From: Cacconaster sp045114175 | GTDB taxonomy: Bacteria; Bacteroidota; Bacteroidia; Bacteroidales; UBA932 | Length of the DNA stretch: 37,282 nt | Direction of reading: 5' to 3' | Assembly (NCBI GenBank): GCA_045114175.1 | Contig: JBGUJZ010000047.1 | Coordinates: 1-37,282 of the forward strand | Shown: positions 15,783 to 22,592 of the stretch, piece after piece | How the letters are laid out: every line of letters starts with the position of its first letter | How positions within the stretch are numbered: the stretch's first letter is position 1 | The notes under the pieces: generated by a model | Database searches by the model: none | Told to the model about the DNA's origin: nothing | The model's input: only the letters and a program-made list of their open reading frames with translations | Position numbers and translations under genes: made by a program

Positions 15783-16955
15783 TTATCGGATTGCAGATGC
15801 GACGATATTGGAAACGGTTTTGCGCAGCGGCGCGATTCCGCCCTCGTCATAGGGGTGGACGCGGTTGGTAAGCAGGATGACTGCCGTTTGGGTTTCAAAA
15901 TCCAGCACCATCGAAGTGCCGGTATAGCCGGTGTGGCAGAGCACGGTATGCGGGTTGAAGCCATCGCCCTTGAGGCCGGAGGAGGTGCTTTCCGCATCCC
16001 AGCCAAGGGAGCGGCCGTTGGGCGCGCGGTATTCGGTCATCAGGCACACGGTCTCCGGTTTGAGAATCCGCCGGCCGCGGTACGCGCCGCCGTTAAAGAG
16101 CGCCTTGGCAAAGAGGGCCAGGTCTTCCGCGGAGGCAAACACGCCTGCGTTACCGCTGTTGCCACCGTTCACCAGGCGGGCCGTCGGGTCGTGCACGGCT
16201 CCCGTGAGGGGCCAGCCGTTCTTCTGGATCGAGGTCGGAACCACCTTTCCCATCCAGTCCGGATGCTGTTCCGGCAGGTAATCGGTATGGTCCATCCCCA
16301 GTTTGCAGAAGACTTCGCGATACACGTAATCGCAGAGCGGCTCGCCGGTCACTTGCTGGACGATATGCTGTAAGGTAATGAAATTTAGGCAACTGTAAAG
16401 GTATCCATCGGTGCCGGGGCGGAAGTTGCGCGGAATCTCTGTCGCAATATAGCGAATCAGGCTGTCCGGGGTAAACGCCCCGAACCGGTCCAGATAGGCA
16501 TCCACGTCGATGTACGGGGCTAGTCCGCTGCTGTGATTCAGCAGGTCTACGATCCGGATCTCCACCTCTTCGCCGCTCTTCGGATCGCGCCAGGGTGCGA
16601 AGTCAGGAAAGTATTGCGACACTTTGTCGTCCAGCCGGATACGGCCCTGTTCCACCAGTTGCAGGACGGCGGGTGTCGTGCCCACACACTTGCTCACGCT
16701 GGCCAGATCGAAGATGGCGTCCTTCGTCATCGGAAGCGAGTCGGGCACTACCTGGCGGTTACCGTAGGCCTTGAGATAGACGGTCCGTCCGCCGCGCACC
16801 ACCGCCAGCACCGCCCCGGGGATCTGTCCTGAATCGATGGCCGCTTCGATAGCCGCGTCGGCCTGCGCCATCTGCTGCAGGTCCAGTCCGCCCGTCCGTC
16901 CGCATCCCGCGAGCAGCACCAGCACCAACAGCCAGATACCAAAGAATCTCTTCAT
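15783..16955 (-). CDS. Lipoprotein serine hydrolase (beta-lactamase / class C family)
   Basis: A 390-residue protein starting at the ATG at 16955. It has a short lipoprotein signal with VLVLLAGC (Cys18), so it should be anchored to a membrane facing the periplasm or surface. The SxxK nucleophile motif is SVSK at 86-89. The second motif, usually YxN, reads Tyr187-Ser-Cys189, so asparagine is replaced by cysteine. A HTGYTG near the C-terminus is the usual third motif. Family members include D-alanyl-D-alanine peptidases, esterases and beta-lactamases; the substrate here cannot be chosen. It heads the aro operon (4 nt before aroB) behind its own promoter, a location with no obvious metabolic link. 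Confidence 0.88.
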   Translation of the reverse strand: MKRFFGIWLLVLVLLAGCGRTGGLDLQQMAQADAAIEAAIDSGQIPGAVLAVVRGGRTVYLKAYGNRQVVPDSLPMTKDAIFDLASVSKCVGTTPAVLQLVEQGRIRLDDKVSQYFPDFAPWRDPKSGEEVEIRIVDLLNHSSGLAPYIDVDAYLDRFGAFTPDSLIRYIATEIPRNFRPGTDGYLYSCLNFITLQHIVQQVTGEPLCDYVYREVFCKLGMDHTDYLPEQHPDWMGKVVPTSIQKNGWPLTGAVHDPTARLVNGGNSGNAGVFASAEDLALFAKALFNGGAYRGRRILKPETVCLMTEYRAPNGRSLGWDAESTSSGLKGDGFNPHTVLCHTGYTGTSMVLDFETQTAVILLTNRVHPYDEGGIAPLRKTVSNIVASAIR

Positions 16956-16960
16956 ACCCC

Positions 16961-16968
16961 CAAAGGTA
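16961..16968 (-). promoter_or_regulatory. -7 box of the serine hydrolase-aroB-aroDA-aroC promoter
   Basis: The minus strand reads TACCTTTG, a full TAnnTTTG match, ending 5 nt before the ATG at 16955. A TTG at 16994-16992 is 23 nt upstream, a little far for the -33 element. The box lies directly after the terminator of the ribosomal operon, so the aro operon is an independent unit. The implied leader is a few nucleotides at most. Confidence 0.6.
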
Positions 16969-16970
16969 AC

Positions 16971-17008
16971 AAAAAAAACCGGCCGGAAGGTCAACCCTCC
17001 CGGCCGGT
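16971..17008 (-). terminator. Intrinsic terminator of the ribosomal protein operon
   Basis: On the minus strand the stem arm ACCGGCCGG (17008-17000) pairs with CCGGCCGGT (16986-16978), with a further AGG/CCT pairing inside, and is followed by eight T residues (16978-16971). It begins about 20 nt after the rpsC stop codon. This is a textbook Rho-independent terminator and the strongest one in the window. Confidence 0.92.
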
Positions 17009-17027
17009 CGCTCAAATCCCTTCCGGA

Positions 17028-17792
17028 TTATTCGGCATCCTGGCGGGGACGACGGTCACGACCGCCACGGCGCTCGCCGCCACGGCCGCCACGACGACGT
17101 TCGCCGCCGCGCTCGCCACGGGGAGCTGCCTGGCTCTGTGCCGAAGTACCTGCATTCGGGGAGAGGTCACGCTTGCCGTACACTTCACCGTTGCAAATCC
17201 AAACCTTGACGCCGAGCACGCCGACTTTGGTGTGAGCCTCTGCCAGTGCGTAGTCGATGTCTGCACGGATGGTGTGGAGCGGGGTGCGACCCTCCTTGAA
17301 CATCTCGCTGCGGGCCATTTCGGCGCCGCCGACGCGACCGCTGATCTGAATCTTGATGCCTTCAGCGCCCATACGCATCGTGGATGCGATGGCCATCTTG
17401 ACGGCACGGCGATACGAAACGCGGCCCTCGAGCTGACGTGCGATGTTGTTGGCCACGATGTTGGCGTCAACTTCAGGGCGCTTCACCTCGAAGATGTTGA
17501 TCTGGATGTCTTTACCGCAGATCTTCTTCAATTCCTCTTTGATCTTGTCGACCTCCTGGCCGCCCTTGCCGATGATGACACCGGGACGGGCAGTGTGGAC
17601 GGTCACCGTGATAACTTTGAGGGTACGCTCAATCACGATCTTCGACAAAGAAGCCTTTGCGAGACGTGCGTTGAGGTACTCGCGGATCTTGGCGTCTTCC
17701 AGAATCCGGGTGGGGTAGTCACCGTACCAGTTGGAGTCCCAACCGCGGATAATACCTACACGATTGCTGATAGGATTGGTTTTCTGTCCCAT
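17028..17792 (-). CDS. rpsC: 30S ribosomal protein S3
   Basis: A 254-residue protein starting MGQKTNPISNRVG. The KH RNA-binding domain contains VIIGKGGQEVDKIKEEL, and the C-terminal domain contains RISYRR-like VSYRRAV and GRVGGAEMAR. S3 lines the mRNA entry tunnel of the small subunit. The last about 40 residues are an arginine/glycine-rich tail with repeated GERRGG-like units, longer and more repetitive than in most bacteria. The gene begins 1 nt after rplV. It is the last gene of the operon here, followed by a terminator, whereas rplP normally follows. Confidence 0.98.
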   Translation of the reverse strand: MGQKTNPISNRVGIIRGWDSNWYGDYPTRILEDAKIREYLNARLAKASLSKIVIERTLKVITVTVHTARPGVIIGKGGQEVDKIKEELKKICGKDIQINIFEVKRPEVDANIVANNIARQLEGRVSYRRAVKMAIASTMRMGAEGIKIQISGRVGGAEMARSEMFKEGRTPLHTIRADIDYALAEAHTKVGVLGVKVWICNGEVYGKRDLSPNAGTSAQSQAAPRGERGGERRRGGRGGERRGGRDRRPRQDAE

Positions 17793-17793
17793 A

Positions 17794-18231
17794 TTACTTA
17801 GCCTCCTCTACTGGTTTGGTTTCTGCTTTGGCAGGTTTCACGTCCAGAACGATGGTGACGTGGTTGGAACGCTTGCGGATGCGAGCTGCACGACCCTGCG
17901 GGGCGGTGCGGATGCGCTTCAGCGTGCGGCCTTCGTCAACCATGATGGTCTTGACGATAACGTTGCCGTTTTCAAGTTCCTTGCGGCGGTCTTCGTTCTT
18001 GGCTTCCCAGTTTGCGATAGCGCTGCGGAGAAGTTTCTCGAGACGGACGGAAGCCTCTTTCTTGGAATACTTGAGGATATCCAGCGCCTTGTTGACCTCG
18101 ACGCCACGGATGATGTCAGCCACGAGGCGCATCTTCTGCGGAGAGGTAGGAACATCATTCAGCTTTGCGATAGCTGTCTGTTTCTTTATTTCTTTCAGCC
18201 TGTCGGCCATTTCTCTTTTACGTTTTCCCAT
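17794..18231 (-). CDS. rplV: 50S ribosomal protein L22
   Basis: A 145-residue protein with the conserved SPQKMRLVADIIRG early in the chain and a C-terminal KGRxxRIRKRSNHVTIVL-type hairpin (here GRAARIRKRSNHVTIVLD), whose loop reaches into the peptide exit tunnel. The N-terminus has a short basic extension (MGKRKREMADRLKEIKKQ). An internal ATG at codon 8 is an alternative start. It lies 18 nt after rpsS and 1 nt before rpsC in the S10-type operon. Confidence 0.97.
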   Translation of the reverse strand: MGKRKREMADRLKEIKKQTAIAKLNDVPTSPQKMRLVADIIRGVEVNKALDILKYSKKEASVRLEKLLRSAIANWEAKNEDRRKELENGNVIVKTIMVDEGRTLKRIRTAPQGRAARIRKRSNHVTIVLDVKPAKAETKPVEEAK

Positions 18232-18249
18232 TGTAATCTTCTTTTACTG

Positions 18250-18516
18250 TTAACGATTACCGGAATGGCCCTTGAAGGTGCGGGTCGGAGCGAATTCGCC
18301 GAGCTTGTGGCCAACCATATTCTCAGTCACATATACCGGAATGAATCTGTTTCCGTTGTGCACAGAGATGGTGTGACCTACGAAGTCAGGGGAGATCATG
18401 CTGGAACGCGACCAGGTCTTGATGGCCTCTTTGTTCATCTTGCCCTCGTTCATCGCGAGGACTTTCTTTTCCAAGCTGTCCTGAATGTAAGGACCTTTTC
18501 TAAGTGAACGACTCAT
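18250..18516 (-). CDS. rpsS: 30S ribosomal protein S19
   Basis: An 88-residue protein of normal length starting MSRSLRKGPYIQ, with the conserved MVGHKLGEFAPTRTFKGHSG at the C-terminus. It binds 16S rRNA in the head of the small subunit together with S13. It follows rplB by 21 nt and precedes rplV by 18 nt, as in the standard S10 gene order. Confidence 0.98.
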   Translation of the reverse strand: MSRSLRKGPYIQDSLEKKVLAMNEGKMNKEAIKTWSRSSMISPDFVGHTISVHNGNRFIPVYVTENMVGHKLGEFAPTRTFKGHSGNR

Positions 18517-18537
18517 AGTCTTGTAGATTTAATTCCG

Positions 18538-19362
18538 TTATTTGTGTCTTCTTTCGATGATGAACTTGTTCGAGTTCTTCTTCGGGTTACGGGTCTTGTA
18601 GCCCTTAGCAGGCAGACCCTTGCGTGAACGCGGGTGTCCGCCGGATGCACGGCCTTCACCACCACCCATCGGGTGATCCACAGGGTTCATGACGACACCA
18701 CGGTTGTGCGGGCGGCGTCCGAGCCAGCGGCGGCGACCAGCCTTACCATGAGACTCGAGGTTGTGGTCGGTATTCGAGACGACACCGACGGTTGCGCGGC
18801 AGCTGACGAGCACCATGCGGGTTTCACCCGAAGGGAGGCGGAGGACAGCGTGGTTGCCTTCGCGAGCCGTAAGCTGTGCGTATGCGCCGGCGCTGCGTGC
18901 CATGACGGCACCTGCACCCGGACGCAGTTCGATGTTGTGAACGAGGGTACCGAGCGGAATTTCTGCAAGAGGAAGGGTGTTGCCCACTTCGGGAGCGACA
19001 CCGCTACCGGAAGCAATCACCTGACCGACCTTAAGGCCGTTCGGAGCGATGATATAACGCTTCTCACCGTCAGCGTAAACAACGAGAGCGATGCGTGCGC
19101 TGCGGTTCGGGTCGTATTCGATGGTCTTGACCGTGGCGGTGTACTCATCCTTATTGCGGAGGAAGTCGATCACGCGGTACATCTTCTTGTGGCCACCGCC
19201 GATGTAGCGGACGGTCATCTTGCCCTGGTTGTTGCGTCCACCGCTGCGGCGGCGGGGTTCGAGCAACGATTTCTCAGGGGTGGTGCAGGTAATCTCTTCA
19301 AAGGTGCTGATGACCTTATTGCGGGTACCGGGAGTTACCGGTTTGAATTTACGTACTGCCAT
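18538..19362 (-). CDS. rplB: 50S ribosomal protein L2
   Basis: A 274-residue protein with the signatures RRSGGRNNQGKMTVRYIGGGHK, HKRxYRxIDF-type VIDFLRNK and the C-terminal VMNPVDHPMGGGEGRASGGH, which includes the conserved histidine near the peptidyl transferase centre. L2 is needed for subunit association and peptide-bond formation. Its start is 5 nt after the rplW stop. Confidence 0.98.
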   Translation of the reverse strand: MAVRKFKPVTPGTRNKVISTFEEITCTTPEKSLLEPRRRSGGRNNQGKMTVRYIGGGHKKMYRVIDFLRNKDEYTATVKTIEYDPNRSARIALVVYADGEKRYIIAPNGLKVGQVIASGSGVAPEVGNTLPLAEIPLGTLVHNIELRPGAGAVMARSAGAYAQLTAREGNHAVLRLPSGETRMVLVSCRATVGVVSNTDHNLESHGKAGRRRWLGRRPHNRGVVMNPVDHPMGGGEGRASGGHPRSRKGLPAKGYKTRNPKKNSNKFIIERRHK

Positions 19363-19367
19363 AGTCC

Positions 19368-19658
19368 TTAGATGTTGCTATAGAAATCAATCTTATCATC
19401 ACCGGCCAGAGTCACGAACGCCTTCTTGTAGTTGTTCGTGCGGCCTGTCAACATACCGGCTTTCGTGTAGCGGCTTTTGCGCTTGCCGTGGTAGTTTACG
19501 GTATTGACGTCCTGGACGGACACACCGTACATCTGCTCGACTGCCTTCTTGATCTCGATCTTGTTGGCGTTCTTGTCGACGATGAAACCGTAACGGTTCA
19601 ACTTATCGCCTTGAACCGTCATTTTCTCAGTTACGATTGGCTTAATTAAAATTCCCAT
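19368..19658 (-). CDS. rplW: 50S ribosomal protein L23
   Basis: A 96-residue protein starting MGILIKPIVTEKM, with a conserved core containing FIVDKNANKIEIKKAVEQMYGV and VNTVNYHGKRK. L23 sits at the exit of the peptide tunnel and is the docking site for trigger factor and SRP. It lies 11 nt after rplD and 5 nt before rplB. Confidence 0.98.
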   Translation of the reverse strand: MGILIKPIVTEKMTVQGDKLNRYGFIVDKNANKIEIKKAVEQMYGVSVQDVNTVNYHGKRKSRYTKAGMLTGRTNNYKKAFVTLAGDDKIDFYSNI

Positions 19659-19669
19659 TGCGGTGCGTG

Positions 19670-20296
19670 TTATTTGCGTCTGTCAGCAAGAATGTCCTGG
19701 ACACCGTCAACCATCACCAGGTGGTTTGCATGAAGCAGCACGTAGGTGTTGATTTCGTCAACGGTGATAACCTTGGCTTCCGGCAGGTTGCGAGACGATA
19801 AGTAAATGTTCTTGGAATTTGCGGGAAGGATGACGAGGGTCTTGCGGCCGTTGACCTTGAGTGCGTCGAGGATCTTGATGAAATCCTTGGTGCAAGGCTT
19901 CTCCATGGAGAAGGGCTCAACCATCGTGATGGCGCCGTCTTTTGCCTTATAGGTAAGGGCGGAGAAGCGGGCCAACTGTTTCACCTTCTTGTTGAGTTTG
20001 AAGTCGTAATCGCGCGGGCGCGGACCGTGAGCGGTGCCGCCACCTACATAGATATTGGACTTGATGGAACCATGACGTGCGCCGCCGCCGCCTTTCTGGC
20101 GACCCATCTTCTTGGTGGAGTAAGCGACTTCGCTGCGGTCTTTGGTCTTGTGGGTTCCCTGGCGCTGTGCAGCAAGATACTGCTTCACATCGAGGTAGAT
20201 AGCGTTGTCATTCGGTTCGATGGCGAAAATGTCATCAGCGAGCTCGGCCTGCTTGCCGGCTGCGGTACCGTCGATTTTGTAAACGTCCAGTTTCAT
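19670..20296 (-). CDS. rplD: 50S ribosomal protein L4
   Basis: A 208-residue protein with the rRNA-binding extended loop STKKMGRQKGGGGARHGS followed by RPRDYDFKLNKKVK. L4 helps shape the exit tunnel. In gamma-proteobacteria it also represses its own operon by binding the S10 leader. A leader hairpin is present here (20966-20982), but whether L4 binds it is unknown. It starts 5 nt after rplC. Confidence 0.98.
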   Translation of the reverse strand: MKLDVYKIDGTAAGKQAELADDIFAIEPNDNAIYLDVKQYLAAQRQGTHKTKDRSEVAYSTKKMGRQKGGGGARHGSIKSNIYVGGGTAHGPRPRDYDFKLNKKVKQLARFSALTYKAKDGAITMVEPFSMEKPCTKDFIKILDALKVNGRKTLVILPANSKNIYLSSRNLPEAKVITVDEINTYVLLHANHLVMVDGVQDILADRRK

Positions 20297-20301
20297 AACG
20301 C

Positions 20302-20925
20302 TTAGTCCTCCACAATTACATAAGAACCTTTGGCTCCGGGGATGGAACCCTTGAGAATGAGAAGATTGTTTTCAGGGATGACCTTGATGACCTGCAGGTT
20401 GAAAACCTTGACGCGGTCGCCGCCCATGTGGCCGGCCATACGCATACCCTTGAAAACGCGGGAAGGCCAGGAGGATGCGCCCATGGAACCGGGGTGACGA
20501 AGTCTGTCATCCTGGCCGTGGGTCTGACCACCTACGCCCTGGAATCCGTGGCGTTTCACAACGCCCTGGAAACCTTTACCCTTGGAAGTTCCGGTGACGT
20601 CTACCCACTCGACACCTTCGGAAAGGTCTGCGAGGGTGATCACCTGACCGAGCTTCAGCTCCATAGGGAAATCATTCTTGAATTCCACGAGCTTGCGCTT
20701 CGGTGTGGTTTCTGCCTTTTTGAAATGGCCCTGAAGGGGCTTGCTGGCGTGTTTTTCCTTGATATCGTCATAGGCAAGCTGTACAGCGGCATAACCATCT
20801 TTCTCAACTGTACGGATTTGCGTAACAACACACGGACCAGCCTCAATAACGGTGCACGGCAGATTTTTGCCGGCGGCATCGAAAACGGAAGTCATTCCGA
20901 TTTTTTTTCCAATTAATCCAGGCAT
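20302..20925 (-). CDS. rplC: 50S ribosomal protein L3
   Basis: A 207-residue protein starting MPGLIGKKIGMTSVF, with the central KGKGFQGVVKRHGFQG and the GGQTHGQDDRLRHPGSMGASS loop that reaches the peptidyl transferase centre. It is the first gene of the operon in this window. rpsJ (S10), which usually precedes it, is not present: upstream are a promoter and a divergently oriented lipoprotein gene. Confidence 0.98.
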   Translation of the reverse strand: MPGLIGKKIGMTSVFDAAGKNLPCTVIEAGPCVVTQIRTVEKDGYAAVQLAYDDIKEKHASKPLQGHFKKAETTPKRKLVEFKNDFPMELKLGQVITLADLSEGVEWVDVTGTSKGKGFQGVVKRHGFQGVGGQTHGQDDRLRHPGSMGASSWPSRVFKGMRMAGHMGGDRVKVFNLQVIKVIPENNLLILKGSIPGAKGSYVIVED

Positions 20926-20965
20926 TGGGTTGTTAATTTGGTATAAATTAATAAGTTAACTATTT

Positions 20966-20982
20966 CCCGCACTTTTTGCGGG
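20966..20982 (-). promoter_or_regulatory. Hairpin at the 5' end of the ribosomal operon leader
   Basis: The leader RNA can form a 6-bp stem CCCGCA/TGCGGG with a 5-nt A-rich loop, beginning a few nucleotides after the predicted transcription start. About 40 nt of AT-rich, probably unstructured leader separate it from the rplC start. It is not followed by a T-run, so it is not a terminator. It may protect the 5' end of the mRNA or serve as a ribosomal-protein binding site. Function is inferred. Confidence 0.5.
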
Positions 20983-20986
20983 GCTG

Positions 20987-21018
20987 CAAAGATACGCTTT
21001 AATTTCCAACTGACCAAA
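20987..21018 (-). promoter_or_regulatory. Promoter of the S10-type ribosomal operon
   Basis: The minus strand shows TTTG (21018-21015), a 20-nt spacer and TATCTTTG (20994-20987), a full match in sequence and spacing to the Bacteroidota -33/-7 promoter. The transcript would start around 20983 and carry a leader of roughly 55-60 nt before rplC. It is back to back with the promoter of the divergent lipoprotein gene. Confidence 0.85.
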
Positions 21019-21044
21019 TATTTCCGCTATTCCTACGGAATGAT

Positions 21045-21052
21045 TAACTTTG
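21045..21052 (+). promoter_or_regulatory. -7 box of the lipoprotein gene at 21072
   Basis: TAACTTTG matches TAnnTTTG fully and lies 19 nt before the ATG at 21072. At the -33 position (about 21021-21024) there is TTTC, one base off TTTG. The two divergent promoters here leave only a few bases between their -33 regions, so the two transcription units may compete for polymerase. Confidence 0.6.
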
Positions 21053-21071
21053 CGGAAAACAACTGACAAAG

Positions 21072-21815
21072 ATGTCCCGCAATAAAACCTCCCGTACTCT
21101 GCACCGGTCCGCCGGCCGCCTGCTTCTGGCGCTGGCGCTCTCCGCGTTGCTCTTCTCCGGCTGTGCCGCGAGCCGTTACGTTTCCAAGATCCCGGCTGCG
21201 GAGGCCCGCCCCATCGCCCTGCTGCAGCCGTTGAGCGAGATTTCCTATATCGACCGTGCCGGCGTGCAGGCCTACAACGATTCACTGTCGGCCGCTTCCA
21301 CGCAGTTGCTTACGGAGATCATCATGACCCTGCCGTTGCCGCAGAATTCCATGGAAATCCCGGTCGATTTTGTGATTCCCTACGACTACTCCGGCGAGAA
21401 CAATGTCGTGACTTGGGATGTCGCCGCGCTGTCGGGTGTCCGTCCCAAGCTGTTGAAGAATGCGGGCGTTCCCGATTCCATCACGAACCTGCTGCGCCAG
21501 AACGGCTACCGCTACGGCATGCTGGTCTACGCCTCCGGCTTTGACCGCGATGCGGCCAATTATCGCAAGGGCCTGGCGGGCGGCATTTTCCTGGGGGTGG
21601 TGACGGCTGTCGTCTCCTCGTTGGTCGGATTCGGCGGCGCAGCCTATTCCGTTCCGCTCCGCTACCTCTCCCAACTGTACGTGATGATCGTTGACGTTGA
21701 GGCGAACGAAATTGTCTACTTCGCCAACACCGCCAACATGGAGGAAGAGTGCAATCCCATCAGCCCCGTCGCCCAGCGCTATCGCCTCGAGCGCCTCTTC
21801 CGTAAATTCAAATAG
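21072..21815 (+). CDS. Uncharacterised lipoprotein
   Basis: A 247-residue protein with a basic N-terminus, a hydrophobic stretch and a lipobox ALLFSGC (Cys31), so it is a lipoprotein. The mature part has no family I recognise. It contains LPQNSMEIPVDFVIPYDYSG, a mixed region around residues 110-150, and a glycine-rich hydrophobic segment near 176-198 (GLAGGIFLGVVTAVVSSLVG) that could insert in or lie on a membrane. It then has beta-strand-like YLSQLYVMIVDVEANEIVYF. It stands alone on the plus strand, divergent from the ribosomal operon and ending 3 nt from the convergent J-domain gene. A possible envelope role is inference from localisation only. Confidence 0.8.
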   Translation: MSRNKTSRTLHRSAGRLLLALALSALLFSGCAASRYVSKIPAAEARPIALLQPLSEISYIDRAGVQAYNDSLSAASTQLLTEIIMTLPLPQNSMEIPVDFVIPYDYSGENNVVTWDVAALSGVRPKLLKNAGVPDSITNLLRQNGYRYGMLVYASGFDRDAANYRKGLAGGIFLGVVTAVVSSLVGFGGAAYSVPLRYLSQLYVMIVDVEANEIVYFANTANMEEECNPISPVAQRYRLERLFRKFK

Positions 21816-21818
21816 CCG

Positions 21819-22580
21819 TTAGTTCATTCCGCGGTCGCGCTTGATGGCCTCGTAGGCTTCCTGGACCTGGCGGAATTTGTCAGCGGCGGCTTTCTGGATG
21901 TCCGGGCCGAGGGTGGCGACCTTGTCGGGGTGGTTCTTCATGGCCATCCGGCGGTAAGCGGCCTTGACCTCGTCATCGGTTGCCTCGGGCTTGATTTCCA
22001 GTACGTCATAGGCGGAGCGGGTGTCCTTGTAGAACATCGCGATCACGGAGTTCATATCCGCCGCCGAGATTCCGATCGCCGCGGCAATCGTCTCGAGCAC
22101 CTTCTTTTCCGAAGCACTGAATTCGCCGTCCGCGGCCGCCAGCTGGGCCAGGTAGTGGAACAGTTGCAGCCGCTGGGAATAGTTCATGTTCGCAGAAATC
22201 TGCGCGCCCACCGACCGGACATCCATCGCCTTCCGGTTGAGCTCGTCCAGGATGCGCATGGCTTCGTCTTCCGCAGCGAAGCCGAAGTTTTGCCGCACGA
22301 AATTCCGTACATAGTCCAGTTCCGAGCGCAGCGTCTTCCCGTCGGCCCGGATGACGGCCGACGAGAGGACGAGCAGACTTACCAGGAAGCTGTTGCGCTG
22401 CTCCTGGGCGGAGTAGCTGTGGCCCGTGGTTGAAGATGAGCCGCCGCCTGCCGCTGTCGGGCCCGCTGATACCGCCCCCCGCACGTCCGAGGCGGCTCCG
22501 AGAAAGAATCCGATCAGACCTCCGATGGGTCCGCCAATGACCCATCCCAGCAAACCGTATAACCACCTGCGTGCTCCCAT
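21819..22580 (-). CDS. TerB/DjlA-like co-chaperone with C-terminal J domain
   Basis: A 253-residue protein. Residues 7-30 are a glycine-rich GxxxG membrane segment (LLGWVIGGPIGGLIGFFLGA), followed by a Gly/Ser linker. Residues about 60-185 are a TerB-like helical domain with two IRADG/AAADGEFS acidic repeats, and residues 188-250 are a J domain with YDVLEIKPEAT and the HPD motif at 217-219, which stimulates DnaK ATPase. This order (membrane anchor, TerB, J) is that of DjlA, so it is likely an inner-membrane DnaK partner. It begins 12 nt after rmuC and probably shares its transcript. Confidence 0.87.
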   Translation of the reverse strand: MGARRWLYGLLGWVIGGPIGGLIGFFLGAASDVRGAVSAGPTAAGGGSSSTTGHSYSAQEQRNSFLVSLLVLSSAVIRADGKTLRSELDYVRNFVRQNFGFAAEDEAMRILDELNRKAMDVRSVGAQISANMNYSQRLQLFHYLAQLAAADGEFSASEKKVLETIAAAIGISAADMNSVIAMFYKDTRSAYDVLEIKPEATDDEVKAAYRRMAMKNHPDKVATLGPDIQKAAADKFRQVQEAYEAIKRDRGMN

Positions 22581-22592
22581 CGCCGTTCTCTG

